Of a stretch of DNA of 64,000 nucleotides, positions 63,450-64,000 are shown one piece after another (position 1 is the stretch's first letter; each line of letters opens with the position of its first letter). The stretch lies in contig CAVPUE010000002.1 in the NCBI GenBank assembly GCA_963708895.1, positions 496,001-560,000 on the forward strand, read 5' to 3'. Source of the stretch: Bacillus_BD sp963708895. GTDB taxonomy: Bacteria; Bacillota; Bacilli; Bacillales; Cytobacillaceae. The notes beneath the pieces were generated by a model. It saw nothing but the letters and a program-made list of their open reading frames with translations, was not told the DNA's origin and did not search any database. The position numbers and the translations under genes are program-made.

Positions 63450-64000
63450 ATGTGGAATCGTTTTAAATTAATTCTTGATAGCATTACTCCAGCTAGAGCA
63501 ATCTTTACTTTTTATTTTATTGCCGTGACCGTTTCAGTTATTCTCTTAAGATTACCAGGTGTGCATCAAGAGGGCGTCACGGTATCACTGTTAGATACGA
63601 TCTTTACGGCGATTAGTTCCGTGAGTGTAACGGGATTAACAGTCATTAATATTTCTGATACCTATAGTGTATTTGGTTTATTTGTACTCATGTTTGTCTT
63701 TCAATTTGGAGGCATTGGCGTCATGTCTTTAGGAACGTTTGTATGGCTCCTAATTGGCAAGAAAATCGGTTTAAAGGGCAGACAGTTGATTATGGTTGAC
63801 CATAATCAATCCAATCTTTCCGGCTTAGTTGCGTTAATGATCGAAATTATTAAAATCATGTTAGTGATAGAAACCATTGGGGCTTTGATTTTAGGCTTTT
63901 ATTTTTTAAACGATTATCCAACGATACAAGAAGCGTTTTTTCATGGTTTATTCACAGCGATTAGTGCTACAACGAATGCCGGACTTGATATTACAGGTTC
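63450..64000 (+). CDS. KtrB/TrkH-type potassium transporter subunit (partial)
   Basis: First 183 residues of a K+ channel-like membrane subunit; the rest is beyond the window. The first pore loop with selectivity glycine is TAISSVSVTGLTV, and the second pore region begins at TAISATTNAGLD. Membrane helices lie at about 17-38, 70-95 and 130-152. GAAAGGAAG precedes ATG 63450. The product needs a KtrA/C RCK subunit; none is in view, which suits a KtrD-like solitary gene. No c-di-AMP riboswitch is visible in the 200 bp upstream. Confidence 0.92.
   Translation, partial: MWNRFKLILDSITPARAIFTFYFIAVTVSVILLRLPGVHQEGVTVSLLDTIFTAISSVSVTGLTVINISDTYSVFGLFVLMFVFQFGGIGVMSLGTFVWLLIGKKIGLKGRQLIMVDHNQSNLSGLVALMIEIIKIMLVIETIGALILGFYFLNDYPTIQEAFFHGLFTAISATTNAGLDITG

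Noticed and set aside
1..64000. CRISPR arrays, tRNA or rRNA genes
   Set aside because: No regularly spaced repeats and no tRNA- or rRNA-like conserved sequences were found; RNase P RNA and two riboswitches are the only structured RNAs I can support.

Overview
The window is low-GC chromosomal DNA of an endospore-forming Bacillaceae bacterium. The evidence is gene content and order: ponA-recU-sspM-yppE-yppG, mrfAB-cotD-ypsA-gpsB-rnpB-ypsC, ypvA, ypwA, xpt-pbuX, bpsAB, dynA, ypcP, sspL, rnhA, ypeP, ypeQ, a cspD-like gene, and ugtP next to metA. This closely follows the corresponding segment of the Bacillus subtilis chromosome. Spore genes (sspM, sspL, cotD, yppG, an alpha/beta SASP, two YjcZ-type genes) run through it. 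I see no prophage, plasmid, tRNA, rRNA operon or CRISPR array.

Layout. 1-7.7 kb: cell wall synthesis and recombination (ponA, recU), small spore proteins, then hcp facing a Crp/Fnr-type regulator. 7.8-15.4 kb: DNA repair (mrfAB), spore coat, division (gpsB), RNase P RNA, rRNA methylation. 15.5-24 kb: a DinG-type helicase, a DUF2249 protein, carboxypeptidase, purine salvage under a guanine riboswitch, CheX, and the alkylpyrone pair bpsAB. 24-31 kb: a Fur-box microprotein and the seven-gene Mrp Na+/H+ antiporter, with a divergent KdpD-like Usp protein. 31-40.5 kb: an orphan tyrosine recombinase, dynamin DynA, a nucleotidyltransferase, 5'-3' exonuclease, two RNase H-like proteins, a zinc-finger protein and cold-shock protein. 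40.7-47.4 kb: topB, an HtrA protease with a two-component system, mntR. 47.5-53.2 kb: YfhP, UgtP, MetA and a CwlO-type wall hydrolase. 53.3-64 kb: ABC-F ATPase, a luciferase-like oxidoreductase, aspartase, YitT, YjcZ proteins, a decayed thiamine locus, prfC, an SASP and the start of a KtrB-type K+ channel subunit.

Regulation visible in the sequence: guanine (xpt) and TPP riboswitches with terminators; two near-identical Crp/Fnr palindromes (hcp and the DUF2249 gene); a LexA-like box at mrfAB; a Fur box; a cre box; an inverted repeat at the recombinase gene; and a sigma-A promoter with a long leader at the cold-shock gene.

The strongest unusual signals are as follows. (1) An excess of single-base indels: about 15 frame breaks in 11 otherwise well-conserved genes, plus an in-frame stop in the wall hydrolase. 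This points either to residual assembly errors or to real decay. (2) A family of 31-185 bp terminal-inverted-repeat elements in the last 14 kb, two of which bracket yitT head-to-head. (3) A TPP riboswitch that now controls only fragments of a thiamine transport operon. (4) A candidate small Crp/Fnr regulon and an SOS-type box at mrfAB. I did not find a convincing wholly new multi-gene system.
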